A stretch of 64,000 nucleotides of DNA from Spinacia oleracea (GCF_020520425.1 NC_079491.1:3224001-3288000); one strand, 5' to 3'; numbered from the stretch's first letter, positions 47,337 to 59,450 are shown. The notes: a model not told the origin generated them from the letters alone. Program-made: numbers and translations.

Positions 47337-47540
47337 TAGACCTGATCAACTATAGCCCGACTTGACATTGCACAAAAAGTGCGGGTTTGAAAAAGCCTCA
47401 AATATACATTTTTAGACCAAAACCTAAGCCCAGCCCAAAAAACCCCATATCGGCTTGAAAAGCCCACACCAAATTTATAGGCACGGGCATGATTTTTTGT
47501 GTTAATTCCCAGCCCGATCCAAAATTTGAGGGAGTAGCAA
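47337..47540. mobile_element. Family B element, truncated
   Basis: Opens GTAGACCTGATCAACTATAG like the copy at 15003, then has AAAGTGCGGGTTTG and AGCCCACACCAAATTTATAG. The right TIR is missing. Confidence 0.65.
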
Positions 47541-48009
47541 GAAGCGGATAGGAGTTATTTGATGACTTAGAAATTACTCGAATCCTCGTACTATCGTACA
47601 GTTGACGACAGTTTCATTTGGAATAAGGAACAATTTTTTTTGGTGTTTTTCACCAGAAACAAACTTACTTTAAGGTTAACAAAATTAAAAATCAATCCTA
47701 TAAATACAACATTACAACATAATCAGAATTCAAAAGTCATTATAATTGTTATTACATACCATTAAGGAAAAACAAGATTCGGATACACTAGCAACCAGAC
47801 CAAAGAATCTAGGATAAAAATGTCACACTATATACCCTAAGCAATAAATAATAATAATACAACCTAATAATGACTTCGAAAATCACAAGGAATAATAACG
47901 AATTATTTGAGTTTCTTACCCAAAATAATACAAATAATCCTATAAAACATAATCCAGATCCCAAATCAAAGCATATCAGTACATTAATCACGAACAATGT
48001 TACCTAATT

Positions 48010-48160
48010 CCCTAATCACCCCACGAACCGAGAACCGAAAAGGCGAATTATGACATGAAGATGGTACATTTTTTGTTTAATTTAGCAAATTAGGTAGAGA
48101 ATTGAGAACCCGTACCCAATCTCATACTAGCGAATCACGCAACAAACTAACAATGATCAC
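48010..48160 (-). repeat. Dispersed repeat shared with GBP intron 1
   Basis: Read on the minus strand, TTCGCTAGTATGAGATTGG, TACGGGTTCTCAATTC, CTACCTAATTTGCTAAATTA and AATTCGCCTTTTCGG match plus-strand 4725-4850 in order. It starts just after the pyruvate kinase stop codon and so forms at least part of its 3' transcript region. Confidence 0.85.
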
Positions 48161-48164
48161 GAGC

Positions 48165-51100
48165 TTAGGGAACAACCCGTACCTGGATAGATTGTAGCAT
48201 ATCAGAAACAGCAACAATACGGTCTCCAGATTTGATCATGCCTCTTATTTTCAACAACGACAGAGTTCTGCTCAAATTACTGTCCATGTCTTCAGAAAAG
48301 TTTAACCGGAAAGGGATTAACCCCCATTGCAGATTTAACTGTTTACGGACAGAAGCAGTCGGGGTAAAGGCAAATATGGGACAGTCTGGTCGCCACCGTG
48401 AAAGGAGAGATGCCATGTGTCCGTCTGACGTGTAAACAAACAACGCATCCACTTGAAGGCTGCTCGCTGTGGAATTGTTATGTTAATCAAGCTGTTAGTT
48501 TCAAGAAATGGTAACATTCATCCACGCCGGACTGTTATTAAGATTCTAAGTTTCTAACTTAGCTAAAACACCCAAAAAAAGAGACCAAGAATGGAGTTGA
48601 TTGTTCGGAATCACTGCCGGTTTCCAGTTTTTGGTCTTGTAAGTCATATGACTTAAATTGAATAATGAACTAAAAGATAATTTTTACATATAGTAATCAT
48701 GTTTATTATGAAAACTGGCAACAAAAAAAAGTGGAAACTAAGAATGGAGGGGATTAGAAGAAACTTAGGGAGCGTTTGATAGAGGGTATTTAGGAAAGGG
48801 AAAGAGAATGAGGAGGGTCAATTCCGTTTCTTGTTGTTTGTATTGTCATTTTAATCATAATACCCTTTCCCCCATTCATTCCCCAAACTTCTTTGCACTG
48901 ATTACTCACACCCCTATGGTATTTCCATTCCCTTTCCCTAAAGCAACGAAACACACACCACAACACCACCATACACCCACCAGTACCCCACCACCACCAC
49001 CACCCTTATCGGCACATATCCACCACAACCACCCTTAATGGTACCAATCCACCATTGCCACCTTCACCAACACCAACATCGATGCCCTGACATCACCCTA
49101 ACTTCCCAAACCACCACGAACCACTAACCACCCACAAAACTCCACCAGAGGCATCGAAAATCCAACCTTAGCCACCGAAACTCCAGCCCCACCCATGGGA
49201 ACCCCACCACGACCACCAAAATCACCATCACAACCACCAAACCGAACCCAAGCCACCGAAAATCCCACCCCACCCACGTAACCCTACCCTCACCCCATAC
49301 CCGTCAACCCACCTTCACCCGCGAAACCCCAACACCACCCCCGAAAATCTACTACAACTTCCAAGAACTAAATAAAAATCAAGATCTAAGAAAGTAAAAG
49401 TGTTTTTTTAAAGGGGCAAAAAGCAGAGAGGGTAAGAGTGGCGGCGGCACATAAGGTTAAAGGCAACGGCAGCATAGAAGGGTAAGGGCGTGGCGAAAGG
49501 GAGGAAGTGAACCAGGGACGGCAGTGAAGGAAGGACGAGGGAGGGGCAGTGATGGTGGTGTGTTTGTAGAGGGAAGGGAAATGAGGTGGTTGTAAATTTT
49601 TTAACAAACAACCTAGTAAATCCAATGGTTTAGTTTTCCATTTTCCCCTTTTCCCTTACTTGATGTCCTTCTCTTTCCCTTTGTCAAACAAAACGCCCCC
49701 TTAGTTATAAGTTTATTACAGCTACAATCTTCACTTCTTGTAACACCAGGGATTAGCCTCTGCCCCAGATGGTCAGGCCTTGAAGGCAGCTTTTTCATAA
49801 AAGTAGTCATAAACCAGTCTCTTGAAGTATTTAGTTTACTTTTACGGGTGTTTAGGGGTTTTCCTCACTGCGATTTTGGTGTAGAAACACCAGAGATTAA
49901 GAAAAGCTAGTAGGTTCTCACGCAGGTGACATTGTCACCCCTCCAACCCCCACAGAAAACCTATATCTTGGGGTCTGGGGTCGAACATCAAGTTATGGAT
50001 TAGTGCAACAATGATACTTGAATTCTAGAAAATTCAAACATCAATAGAACAGACTTCTGTTGCAGCTTTCTAACTTTTACCTACCTATCCTATTCAAAAG
50101 AATAAAAGGATTAGCATTGTGATAACATGGAAATTATATTACCAGAATCCCTGCACTGGAGTAAGCATAGAAACTGCAAAGCAACAGTGTAATAATGGTT
50201 GAAGTTATGCTCAAACCAATCACATTTAACATGAAAGTGTCACCATCAAGTGATATCACCAAGATTAGGAAAGAATAGACTTATAGACCTGATCATCATG
50301 AGTCCGACCCGATTAAAAAATAGAGGGGTTTGGGCCCGGTCCGGATTTTTAAATTTGGGTGGGTTTTGGGCAACTAAAAATTGCAAATTTAGTTATAAAT
50401 TGGACCCAGCCCAAAGATGACCCGAAAGCCCGTTACTTTGGCCCAAAATAATGGGTAGGAGTTTTCAGCCCGGAGTTTGGCCCGGCCTGACATAGTGGGC
50501 AGAAAGTTTAAGGCGTGACCCAGCCCGAACCGCAATTTGATCAGGTCTAGGACAGAATAAGGAAGATAGATGCTTACCTATTTTAGCAGCAGAACGGCAT
50601 ATCTCTTCTTTTATGACAGCCGACAACGAAGTTGATATATTCGTCAGTTCCAACTCTTCACTAAGCTTATCCTCTCTACACCATTTCTCCATCCGCACGC
50701 TGACACTCCTAAGAACGGCCAACGCCTTATCAGGGTAAAGACCCATAGCTGATTCCCCAGAGAGCATCAACGCATCAGCTTGTTGTCTGACGGCTTCAGA
50801 AACATCAGCAACTTCGGCTCTAGTTGGTATAGGATACTCGATCATAGACTCGAGGAGTTGTGAGGCAACAATGACTGGCTTATTCAGCTGCCTGCATAGC
50901 TGAACAATTCTATGTTGTGCAAATGGAACTTGTTCTAGAGGTATTTGTGAGCCCATGTCTCCTCTGGCAACCATAGCTCCGTCCGAAGCTTTAATGATCT
51001 CTTCCAGATTCTTCAGTGAGTCGACACTCTCTATTTTAGCAATAACAGCAACATCCCTGCACAACAAATTTAAAAGTTGAGCTCTTTACCGGTAGCAACG

Positions 51101-54100
51101 TGCAACAGTTTATGAAGGGAGCAGAAATAAAGTTAAATGAAGAAAAATTAATGATTTAAAATTCACATGAACAACTCAGATTGTTACTTAGTATCTAAAC
51201 AAAAACTAAGCTAGATTCTTGAGCAGTAATCTACAATCAGTAGTTTAGCATTTGATCCAAAAAATATCGACTTGCGCCACATTAATTACACCATATATGT
51301 GAGATTTTCACCATTGATTACGCTAATGATTTGCTTTGACATTGAAGATTAATTATCTTGCTTCATTCTTTCATTTACAGTAATGCACTTGCTTGTTGAG
51401 AGTGGACAGTTGAATGTTTAGGCTCTAATCTCTTCACCTTATTCTTATTGCTTATGTAGATCCATAAAAAACAAAAAGCACTTGCAGAAAATATTTGGAT
51501 CAGATCAGAAACTAGAAAACCAGACAAGATGAAGAGAACAAAACCTTACTAAGAGCTCAATGCAAGTTCGCAACGTATGTCACTCATGTCAATTTCTTAG
51601 GGTCGAGCATTTTGATTTTATGGGCACATTTGAAATGCTTAGGGATTTACCACAAAAAATAAGAGTGCGTTCTTGTGCAAAGAGAAAATCGGGTTAAAAA
51701 AAAAGGTACCACAAAGAAGTTAAGCTCTCACTTGTTAGCAACATGCAACAGTTTATGAAGTGAGCAGAATAAAATTAAATGACGAAAAAATTAAGGATAT
51801 GAGCACAAAAACTCACATTAACAACTATAGATTGTTACTTAGTATCTAAACAAAACTAAGCTAGATTCTTGAGCAGTAATCTACTATCAGTACTTTAGCA
51901 TTTAAAACACATCATCACATTTCACCACCTGCATAATGCATCCTCAAACATAACACAGCATAAATACCATTCGTAGAACTAGTTTTGGAATTTTCCCTCT
52001 AGCAGAAGAATAACAATTATACAGCTCCGGCTAGAAGCTCAGCTGTTTTCCTGAAGGGCTAAAATGAGACATGGGGAATCTTTAGAGTTGCGCAGTTTTG
52101 ATCTAGCAAGTAAAATGTTTACCTGTTAGGAGATCGTGCAGCAATATAACTCCGTAGATGATTGATTGTATCAGCTGAACGCACAAACGATAATGCAATG
52201 AAATCCACACCTTCTGCTATAGCAAAATCAATATCCAGCCAATCCTAGGAATCATAAAGGGTTTGAATCAGAATATATGGTATCTCGCCAAGTAACCATC
52301 AAAAACATGAAATGGAAGTAGTGATCTCTATGGTGATGTAGACCTGATCATCACGAGCCCGGCCCGGAAATAGCGGGTTTGGGCAGAATTGTAGGCCGGC
52401 TCTTGGGCCCGGCCCGTCTTAAAAAAATGGGGGGGGGGGCTCAAAACTGCAATTTTAGTTATACATTTGGCCCACCCAAAGCCCGTTATTTTTGGCCCGA
52501 AATAACAGGGGTTCGGGGCAAAAAATTTTGGCCCGAAGTTTGGTTCGGCCCGGCCCGACTAATGGCTAGAATTTTAAGTCACAGCCTAGCCCGCAATTTG
52601 ATCAGGTGTGGGGTGATGATAATGGGTGAGGGAAAGACACCAACCTTAGACGTGATCGTTGGGAGCATACTGTTACGTTGTTGAACCAGTCTTCCCTTCC
52701 TCCATAAGGCGAGATTTGCACGAGGCAACAATAAACCCGGATCAGTGCACAAGCACTTGACATCAGGGCCAATTTTCTCAACAACCTCAAACCGAACCAT
52801 ACCACCATCCACGACAAGTTCATCACCCACTTCGACATCTATAACAATGGGAACAAAGATCAAATTTGAAACAACTCCCTTCATCATATGGCTCTTTCCA
52901 CAACAAGAAAACAATTTAAAAGACATACCTTCAGCGAAACCGTCGTAGCTTGCACTGATGGTGCGCTCTGGCTGACTCTCGTCAAAAGACCGGACACTGA
53001 AGGTCCAAATATCGCCATCCTAGAGAGGTCAATAGATGCACATCAGTTAAAAAGGGTGTGGTAAATCCCCAATGCAATCACTTTAACATGTTGAGAGTTG
53101 GTAAACTATAAACTGAAGCCAAATAGGATAGTGAATATTCCTTATTCGCATCGATATTCTATAAGCACATATTTCAGTACTTGGATGCTTAAAAGCTCCG
53201 CATTTGTGTCAGACATCAAAGAAAAAAGATCAAAATGCATGAAAGCACTCATGTTAACAATCTCTCCTTACTTCCAGACAAGGTATGGTTTACAAAATCC
53301 TTCCTAGAATTAACTCAGAAATAACCTCCCAAATCTCTAGGATTCACCTAGAAAGAGCTACAATCATGCACAATGACGGAGCTAGGATTTTAATGTGGGG
53401 GCAGAAAAGAAAATGAAAGGGCATGGTTATATTGTAGTATAAAGGATTCGAACCCTTGACCAAAGAGTGCACATGAGTTGATAAAACAGAAATAACCACC
53501 AAAAATCCAACTAAATCTTGTACTCAATAACCCAATTTGCTCAAACTCTTCAGTCTTCGTCAGCAGTTCGTAGCCCCGACCCGTGGATTTCATATACGAA
53601 ATCGATAGTAGAAGGGAAATACTATTTCGATATCCACTTACCATCCTCTATGAATCCATACTTAGTTATTGCTAAAAATCCTACAACATCTTGTGCCTAT
53701 CAGTCTACATCAGTAAAGACTAAAAGCTCCCTCCTTCTCCCCTCTCAATCAGTAATGTCAATGGTCATTGCAACTTTCTATTAATACACGTCACCTTACT
53801 TACTGAGTCAACTCACATTGAACTTCAAACAATCTTAAAAATCACTATCAACAAACTCCAACAACTATAAATTTACAAAACCATAATCATAATGGTCATA
53901 TGAAATTATAAAGCTACAAGTTCTCCACACTAAATTTCGAAAGTGAATTATTATTATGGGACAAACGAAAAATAGAAATGCGGCCTATTATTTAAGGACG
54001 AATGGAATATCAGTCTACAATTACATCAAAGTATATCACAAATTCACACAGGAATACAGGATGCTATTCCACTTTGCTATCAATCCATGTCACCTTAACT

Positions 54101-54921
54101 GCTAAAAATTCACAAACACATGCTTCTTAATTGGGAACAAGATTAATGTCAACTAATAATTACAAAATTAACTGTTCAAAATCCAACCTTTTTCCTAATT
54201 GAATTTCGGGTCACATCGAATCTATCCAATCAAAATAACCAATCCTAATATGCAGGATCCAATTAATTTCGGGTTCGGGTCCTAACATTGTGCACAATCT
54301 TTTGTCATCAATTTCCAATTCTAGGTCAATTTCACAGCTAAAAAAGAACCAAGAACCAAAAAAAAGGAAGAAAAAAGAAAATCAAACCTCGGCTTTAAGA
54401 GAAGAAGCAGCACCAAAATCACCCAAATGAATCTCACTCCCTTGAGTATCCATCATCACTGCAACAGCAAACCCTTTCTCCTCATTCAACCTTCGCACGT
54501 GCTCAAGCACCTCCTTGTGCCACTCCCTCGTGTTATGACACATGTTCAAACGTGCGACATTCATCCCACCTTCAGCAAGCGCCTCGATAGTATCGAAGTC
54601 GCACGTGCTAGGCCCAATCGTGCACACGAGCTTCGTCCTGCGCGTGCTGCGAAACCCGTTCTCCTTCATCTCCGACGAGCTTACATGGTCGATTTCTAAG
54701 GCGGAGGAGGAAGATGAAGAAGAGTCTAGAACCACCGGGGAAACCACCGCGGCTCCGGAAACAGAGACGGAGAGGGGGTGGTGGTGGTGGTTAGAGTGAG
54801 GGTTTGATTTGGGGTCTGATCGGACGGAAAGGATTGAATGGCGGGGTTTAAGGAGGGTTTTGAAAGGGGAGATTTTGGTTGGGGTTAGGAGAGAGAATGC
54901 TGTGGCGGTGGACTGAGACAT
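48165..54921 (-). CDS. PKP1-like: Plastidic pyruvate kinase, alpha-type subunit (isozyme A-like), 573 aa
   Basis: Six exons on the minus strand: 54921-54388, 53019-52929, 52838-52645, 52244-52123, 51056-50578, 48466-48165. All borders are GT-AG and frame and length (1722 bases with stop) fit. It makes pyruvate and ATP from phosphoenolpyruvate and ADP in plastid glycolysis; alpha and beta subunits form a hetero-oligomer in Arabidopsis. Residues 1-90 are Ser-rich with few acidic residues, a transit peptide. The core starts [12 protein letters not shown] and holds [18 protein letters not shown], the B domain ([34 protein letters not shown]), [17 protein letters not shown] with the catalytic Lys, [10 protein letters not shown], and [12 protein letters not shown]. 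Cys in NMCH (Ser in most kinases) and Ser in ASQ (Thr) are as in the alpha subfamily. The last exon reads through a potential donor to end VRVVP; this end resembles the Arabidopsis protein. Introns 3 and 5 contain GGCCCG-rich elements, and intron 5 also a Tourist element. Confidence 0.96.
48768..49700. mobile_element. Tourist/PIF-Harbinger-type element in PK intron 5, 933 bp
   Basis: TTA duplicates at 48765-48767 and 49701-49703. Ends GGGAGCGTTTGATAG and CAAACAAAACGCCCCC with further complementarity (GGAAAGGGAAAGAGAATG / TTCTCTTTCCCTTTG). The middle (48890-49370) is strikingly CCACC-rich on the plus strand. The open frames here have no protein signature. Confidence 0.72.
50278..50548. mobile_element. 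Family B GGCCCG-rich element in PK intron 5
   Basis: Left TTATAGACCTGATCATCATG, right GCAATTTGATCAGGTCT. Candidate 11-bp duplications AGGAAAGAATA and AGGACAGAATA (10 of 11). It ends 29 bases from the exon 5 donor site at 50577. Interior repeats GCCCGAAAG and TTTGGCCCGG. Confidence 0.72.
51073..51906. repeat. Duplicated 185-bp block in PK intron 4
   Basis: Block 51073-51255 recurs at 51717-51906 in direct orientation. Shared strings include GCAACAGTTTATGAAG and TTGTTACTTAGTATCTAAAC and CTAGATTCTTGAGCAGTAAT. The intervening 460 bp is unique. Confidence 0.9.
52339..52611. mobile_element. Family B GGCCCG-rich element in PK intron 3
   Basis: Left TAGACCTGATCATCACGAGC, right CGCAATTTGATCAGGTGTG. 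GGTGATG flanks on both sides (52332-52338 and 52612-52618). It ends 33 bases from the exon 3 donor. Interior: GGCCCGAAATAACAGGGG, GGCCCGAAGTTTGG. Confidence 0.75.
53380..53480. mobile_element. Possible hAT end in PK intron 1
   Basis: ATGACGGAGCTAGGATTTTA followed by GTGGGGGCAG resembles the ends of CAGTGGCGGA-type hAT elements. It is followed by a minus-strand tRNA-like B box complement (GATTCGAACCCTTGACC). No second end found. Confidence 0.4.
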
Positions 54922-55042
54922 TCTCGCCGGTGATGATGGAGTTTTCCGGCGAGAAGGAAAGAGATAGGAGAGAGAAAGTTGGGAATTGGGGGGGCGGAAT
55001 TAACGAGGAAAAGCAGGAATTTTGGGGTGCGGTGATTTAACA

Positions 55043-55052
55043 GTATTTATAG
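55043..55052 (-). promoter_or_regulatory. TATA box of the plastidic pyruvate kinase gene
   Basis: Minus-strand CTATAAATAC stands about 125 bases before the start codon at 54921. The leader between is pyrimidine/purine rich and free of ATG in the Kozak-like position. Confidence 0.6.
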
Positions 55053-55756
55053 TCCGTACTTGGTGATATCACGGATGTTGAAGAGTCTTAACTCAAGGCA
55101 ACTTGACTCTTCAGACTTTTGGTTTTTTTGGGTTGTCTACCTGAAAAATACAAGTATAGTTGAACAACTATTTTTTTTTATAACAACAAAACTTGAAATA
55201 AACAAGTTTGTCAATTTTTCTTGTTCTTATGTCTCAATTTAATCGCCGCACTAATCTTTTCACGTGTTTTTAACGATACTTTGTACTCCGTATGTTGTAC
55301 ATTGTTGTCTTATCAATTTTTTGTATATTTTATTACTCATAAAAAAACTAGATGTGTTGTGATATGTGAAATGGACTGTACCTTTTGGTACTGGGAAGAG
55401 AGGGAAAATAAAATAATATGAAGCCAAGGCAATTAAATTGAGACGGGTATAAAAAGAAATACTGACAATTAAATTGAGAGGGGTGAAGTATTAAAAAAGA
55501 AAAAAAAAAAAAAAAAGTTTGTCAAATTTGTAATAAGGTAGATTGTTAACAAAAATATTCTTCAATTTAACCGACTAGTTATATTGCTTTCACATTTAAA
55601 AATGGGAGAGTTAAAATAAGAGCGAATAAAACTACTGTTTCTATTATAAGGTTGACAAATGATTGTATTAAAGTAAAGGTATGTTGTTGAATTAAATTGT
55701 GTGTCACCCAAACCTCCAACGAGTTCTATTTGGTCATGAGTCATGACAATCAAGGA

Positions 55757-55960
55757 ATTGCGTTCTACTCACTTGATTTTCACTTAATTTTTCTGAACTT
55801 ATCTTAACTGAACTTATTAAAACTTATTAAAACTTATTTTAGTTATAAGTTGTACTTGGTCAACCCTTATATTTCCTGAACTTATCTTATCTGAACTTAA
55901 CTGAACTTATTTTTCCTGAAATAAGTGGAAATAAGGTAAACAGAACATAGCCTTACACGC
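55757..55960. mobile_element. Family C fold-back MITE
   Basis: Ends GCGTTCTACTCACTTGATTT and AAATAAGGTAAACAGAACATAG. Interior contains GAACTTATCTTA and TTAGTTATAAGTTGTACTTGG. The region 55053-55756 to its left holds only poly-A and AT-rich DNA. Confidence 0.75.
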
Positions 55961-56250
55961 GATTAAGAATTACTCCGCACTATATAATAACATATCTCAT
56001 ACTATGTACATGTTAGAAAGAGACCGGTGCTTTTTTATTTACTTTTTGTGAGAGATAGCGTGGTTGGAATTTAGTTAATTCAGTGAGTAATTAAAGAAAT
56101 TGAGATTGGTAAAACAATATCAAACGAAAATTGGTATAATTATTATAAAATGTTGTTGAAAAATTATAAACTTACAACTTTATTTAGGCTTTAGCCATTT
56201 CAAATAAGATGCATGACATAAAATCATGCAATACATACAAAGTTACAAAC

Positions 56251-57760
56251 TCAGTTAAAAAGATTAATAATGGCAACAAGTTTAGCCATGTTCATGGGCT
56301 TGGGGTAGTAATGATCCAACCCAGCACTCACAAACTCCTGAATCTTTACTTGAGAAGAAGTTGAAGACATTCCAATCATCAAACTCCTTACACCCATAGC
56401 TCGTATTTCTTGTGTTGCCTATAGGAATGAAAGAAGGTTAATTAATTAATTAATTAATTAATTCATTTGTATGAAAACTTTAGAAGTATGTCTCATATAA
56501 GACCGCCATATCATAAGACTGTTGATGTCAGCATTAAAAAGGATAAGCATTTGACGAGAAACTATAACTATTTGATTAAAAAATACTTGACTATTTGATT
56601 GAAGAATATAATTGATAATAGAATATAGCTACATTGAATAACCAACAATTCTTAAATGAATTGGTCCACGCTAAATTTATTGTGGACCATGCCTTAAAAT
56701 AAAGTCCACAACTTGTTCCTAATTTATTTTGGCATTTTATTATGATTATTATGAAAAAAAAAAAAAATCAAATTAGCGTCGTTGATACATGTTGTGCTTG
56801 AATAATGTGATTTTAGTCACAATTCGCTTTTAAAAACATAGGGTTATTATGCTTCAAAAAACGGTTACTATATCTAAGAATTTTGGTGTTTAATTTATTA
56901 TAGTTATTATATGAACAATAAAGGTCACTATGAGTGTAAAAAAGTTAGATAAAAAGGTTAGTTATTATAGACCGTCTTACACTTCGTATAAGTTTTTTGT
57001 ATTTCACGTACTCTACTTTGTTTATATTTTATAATATGTACGTACTTCGTATTAGAGCATCTTTAATGGTAAGCTAATTGGTAAGTTGCTTTCATTTGCC
57101 ACATCAGAATTTCAAGCTACTATTTTTTCATGTGTATTTTGCTCCAATGGTTAGCAAGTTGCTTGAGTTTTTAAACCATTTTTTAAAAATTTATTTTTAT
57201 TACAATTCACATGTTTATCAAATAAACAAATTTTCTTTTCCGTTCTTTTTTTTCCCAAGCTAATTAGCTTTGTAGAGCTAATTTGCTTAACTTGGCTAAT
57301 TGTTCATATGTACTCCAATGGTTGGCTAGTAGCTAGAAAATTTATGAAAATTGCAAGCTAGTCCCTATATGTAACCATTGGAGATGCTCTTAGTTAAGAA
57401 AATATATTCATGTTGGATTTTGTTAGATTCGTCCTAATGTATATTTTCCGAATATTAATTTTATTCAGATTTATGTACCGGCAATCGTAAAAAGCAAAGT
57501 GTTGCAAGTAAAAAGAAACGGAAGAAGTATTTATAGAGTGAAGTTGATAGTTATACCTGAAAGCCATCCATGATGGGCATTTCCATGTCCATGACCACTA
57601 AATCAAACTTGTAGCCCATTCTAAAAAACTCAACAGCTTCTAGCCCATTTTGAGCAATTTCAGTTTCAAATCCATTTCTACGTAAATACTTTAGATTTAT
57701 GGCTCTATTAGTGGAGTCATCACCAACAACAAGAGCACTAAACTTCTTAGCATTTGCCAT
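56251..57760 (-). CDS. Type-C-like response regulator receiver protein, 123 aa
   Basis: Two exons: 57760-57557 and 56418-56251, GT-AG, 372 bases with stop. The protein is a single receiver (CheY-like) domain with no DNA-binding or output domain, like type-C regulators such as ARR22/ARR24 of cytokinin phosphorelays. The phospho-acceptor Asp is D58 in VVMDMEMPIMDG. The conserved Lys is K108 in YPKPMN, and the hydroxyl residue position is Ser (S86, GMSSTS) where Thr is usual. The first acidic-pocket residue appears replaced: LVVGDDSTNR has Gly where LVVDDD is usual, leaving D14 and D15. A TATA box lies 74 bases upstream (57834-57841). The intron (56419-57556) carries a Tourist MITE and an ATTA microsatellite. 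The exact relation to type-C members is an inference. Confidence 0.93.
56434..56463. repeat. TTAA tetranucleotide microsatellite in the response regulator intron
   Basis: Seven or so units of TAAT/ATTA, 16 bases into the intron from the exon 2 acceptor. Confidence 0.9.
57055..57389. mobile_element. Tourist-like (PIF/Harbinger) MITE in the response regulator intron
   Basis: Starts GAGCATCTTTAATGG and ends CCATTGGAGATGCTC, flanked by TTA (57052-57054 and 57390-57392). 335 bp. It contains inner repeats CTCCAATGGTT. The right end is 166 bases from the exon 1 donor. Confidence 0.9.
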
Positions 57761-57833
57761 AACTTCTCTTACTTAGTGGACTAATTAATTAGTAGTTGTT
57801 GAGTTTGAAATAGTTTATTTATCAAAATGATGC

Positions 57834-57841
57834 TTTATATA
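57834..57841 (-). promoter_or_regulatory. TATA box of the response regulator gene
   Basis: Minus-strand TATATAAA (in CTCTATATAAAGC) stands 74 bases before the ATG at 57760, a usual TATA distance for a leader of about 45 bases. Confidence 0.75.
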
Positions 57842-57889
57842 GAGGTTTAAATTAATGGTTGGATTTTATGAGTAATGAGGGAAATCTGT

Positions 57890-58930
57890 GGAAATTAAGT
57901 ACATATCTAATAGATTCGTGAGAAGGCACACCAAGTATTACTCTGTAAATGACATTATTGTTAATTTAGCTAATGTTTTTGTCCTGTTTTCGTCAAACAC
58001 AATCTTAAGTGATTTTGTGAAAATTGAAATTTTATTAAATTAAAGTCAGATGGGAAAGTTTCAGGTGTCGTTTTCTGTGGGTTCTGAAGAAAATATGTGA
58101 CAAATATCCTATAAATTTACGAGAAGACACACAAAGTGTTACTATGCAATAAGACAATAATGTTAACATAGTTGGTGTTTTTTATGCTTTTTCGTCAAAC
58201 AAAATCTTAAAGTGATTTTGAGAAATTTGAAATTTCATTACATTAAAGTCAACTGAGAGAGTTTCAGGTGTCGTTTTCTGTGAGTTCTGGAGAAAATATG
58301 TGAAAAAATATCCAATACATTAATGAGAATAGGAAGTGTAAGTCATGTTACTATGTAAATGACAACAAGGTCTTCAGGGAGAGTTGATGGTGTATGTTTT
58401 TTAAGTGATGAAGGAAACACGTAATAAGTATCAAATAAATTTATGAAAAGACACATAAAGTGGTACTCTGTAAATGACAATAATATAATGTTAACCTAGT
58501 TGGTGTTTTTTTATGCCTTTTCGTCAAACAAAATCTAAAGTGATATCATGACAACTGAAATTTCATTAAATTAAAGTCAACTGAGAGAGTTTCAGGAGTC
58601 GTTTTCTGTGGGTTCTGAAGAAAATATGTGAAAAAATATTCAATAAATTAATGAGAATAGAAAGTGTTAGTCATGTTACCATGTATATGACAATAAAGTC
58701 ATATGGGAGAGTTGATGGTGCATGTTTTTTAAGTGATGAAGGAAACATGTGACAAATATCCTATAACTTTCACGAGAAGATACACAGAGTGTTACTCTGT
58801 AAATGACAGTAATGTTAATTTATTTTCTGTTTTTTTTTTTTTGCCAATAACAATCTAAAGTGATTTTATAGCAATTGAAGATTTCATTGAATTAAAGTCA
58901 GCTGAAAAAGTTGATGGTATTGTGCTAAAC
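57890..58930. repeat. Decayed tandem array, units of about 200-330 bp, upstream of the response regulator
   Basis: Markers TTTTCGTCAAACAAAATCT (57980, 58187, 58516), GAGAGTTTCAGGTGTCGTTTTC (58048, 58257, 58584) and AAAGTGTTACTCTGTAAATGAC (several copies) recur in the same order. Unit lengths differ, so deletions or a compound unit are likely. Confidence 0.88.
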
Positions 58931-59450
58931 TGATTAGTAGTTTGTAACTGACGCAATAACTATAAATACTTCTTTAATAAATGCAAGCAACTTCTTATAG
59001 TGTATAAGCCAAACTCATTTTTGCTATTCAATGTCAAACCTTTGAGTATATAGATGAAAGGATGCAAGATATCTCACCCTTCATTAACAACAATTAGTTG
59101 ATGCCACCCTTTTGAGTCTTGTGACCTAAAAGCTACAACATGAAACTAATCATTATCATAAAATAAAATGTACTTAAAGACTTAGTGTTAAAAAACGTCT
59201 ACTTCATCAACACGTTCAGAGCAATTATGAACATCATAATAAACTATCAAAGAAATTGCGCCACCCACAACAAAAAGTAAACTTCAATATATGAAATAGA
59301 GAATAAAATAACTAGAGTACTTATCAAAGAAATATTTGACAACATAATCTAACAATTCCTCTTTAAAAATGATATTCTCTTACAAACTTTCAATTTTTTT
59401 TTGTTTGCATTGGTAATTCGGAGATCATAGGACTAGAAACTACTCTATAC
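58931..59450. other. Intergenic, no gene recognised
   Basis: AT-rich unique-looking DNA between the tandem array and the hAT MITE. Nothing supported. Confidence 0.45.

Noticed and set aside
52379..52684. 101-aa frame within pyruvate kinase intron 3
   Set aside because: Composed of family B transposon sequence plus antisense of exon 3.
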